Shown one piece after another: positions 14,269-14,326 of a stretch of DNA of 14,326 nt. Within the stretch, counting starts at the first letter, position 1, and the number at the start of each line of letters is the position of its first letter. The notes beneath the pieces are model-generated. The model worked only from the letters and a program-made list of their open reading frames with translations. It did not search any database and had not been told where the DNA came from. Source of the stretch: a bacterium (GTDB taxonomy: Bacteria > Actinomycetota > Acidimicrobiia > Acidimicrobiales > UBA8592); the NCBI GenBank assembly GCA_002713605.1, contig PATL01000013.1:1-14326 (forward strand), given 5' to 3'. The position numbers and the translations under genes are program-made.

Positions 14269-14326
14269 ATGAGCGAATATTCTCCCCCTCTTGACGATAT
14301 GAAATTTGCACTCAAGGAAGTTGTTG
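14269..14326 (+). CDS. Acyl-CoA dehydrogenase, N-terminal fragment (runs off window)
   Basis: Nineteen codons are visible, MSEYSPPLDDMKFALKEVV. They match the characteristic N-terminus of FadE-type acyl-CoA dehydrogenases, where a Y-x-P-P/A-L-x-D-M-x-F-x-L pattern precedes the helical domain. The enzyme would carry out the first oxidation of beta-oxidation using FAD. A strong GAAGGAG (14237-14243) lies too far upstream (25 bases) to serve this ATG; GAAGAA at 14255-14260 is a weaker but better placed site. No in-frame start codon is found between them. Confidence 0.7.
   Translation, partial: MSEYSPPLDDMKFALKEVV

Overview
The window reads as a stretch of chromosome from a free-living bacterium of low to moderate GC (by eye a little over 40%). 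The gene content suggests an actinobacterial or Acidimicrobiia-like lineage, possibly marine. The evidence is an LLM-class oxidoreductase of the F420-linked type, a split B12-dependent acyl-CoA mutase with its MeaB GTPase, acyl-CoA synthetase and acyl-CoA dehydrogenase genes, and a lipoprotein with a Ser/Asp/Glu-rich linker. Taxonomy is inference only. I see no rRNA, tRNA, CRISPR array, insertion sequence or phage gene.

Layout. (1) Positions 1-1856, minus strand: one uninterrupted reading frame that joins an N-terminal ABC-type ATPase domain to isocitrate dehydrogenase kinase/phosphatase (AceK). It runs off the left edge inside the AceK kinase domain. The ABC part keeps Walker A, the signature motif and the Walker B Asp, but it has Ala where the catalytic Glu and the switch His should be, and it has no recognisable Q-loop Gln. 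This is the most unusual object in the window. (2) Positions 2026-8043, plus strand: a complete peptide/nickel-type ABC importer, made of a lipoprotein binding protein, two permeases and two ATPases. A strong hairpin and a possible alternative-structure leader separate the binding protein from the permeases; the four downstream genes overlap end to start. (3) Positions 8040-10645, minus strand: a two-gene operon of acyl-CoA synthetase followed by an LLM-class flavin/F420 oxidoreductase, whose end overlaps the end of the importer operon by 4 bp. (4) Positions 10646-10795: a divergent promoter region with a good -35/-10 pair on the minus strand and a palindrome lying over the -35. (5) Positions 10796-13850, plus strand: mutase large subunit, B12-binding subunit and MeaB-type GTPase. 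The substrate-selecting pair Phe71/Gln189 points to an isobutyryl/butyryl-CoA type mutase, not methylmalonyl-CoA mutase. (6) Positions 13861-14112, minus strand: a small unrecognised protein. (7) From 14269, plus strand: the first 19 codons of an apparent acyl-CoA dehydrogenase.

How it may fit together (inference): the right half handles activation, rearrangement and oxidation of short or branched acyl-CoA compounds. The importer takes up an unknown solute, probably a peptide or similar small molecule. AceK in other bacteria phosphorylates isocitrate dehydrogenase to send carbon through the glyoxylate bypass during growth on acetate or fatty acids, which suits an acyl-CoA-using lifestyle. The attached, probably non-hydrolysing ABC domain could be a nucleotide-sensing or dimerising module added to that switch.
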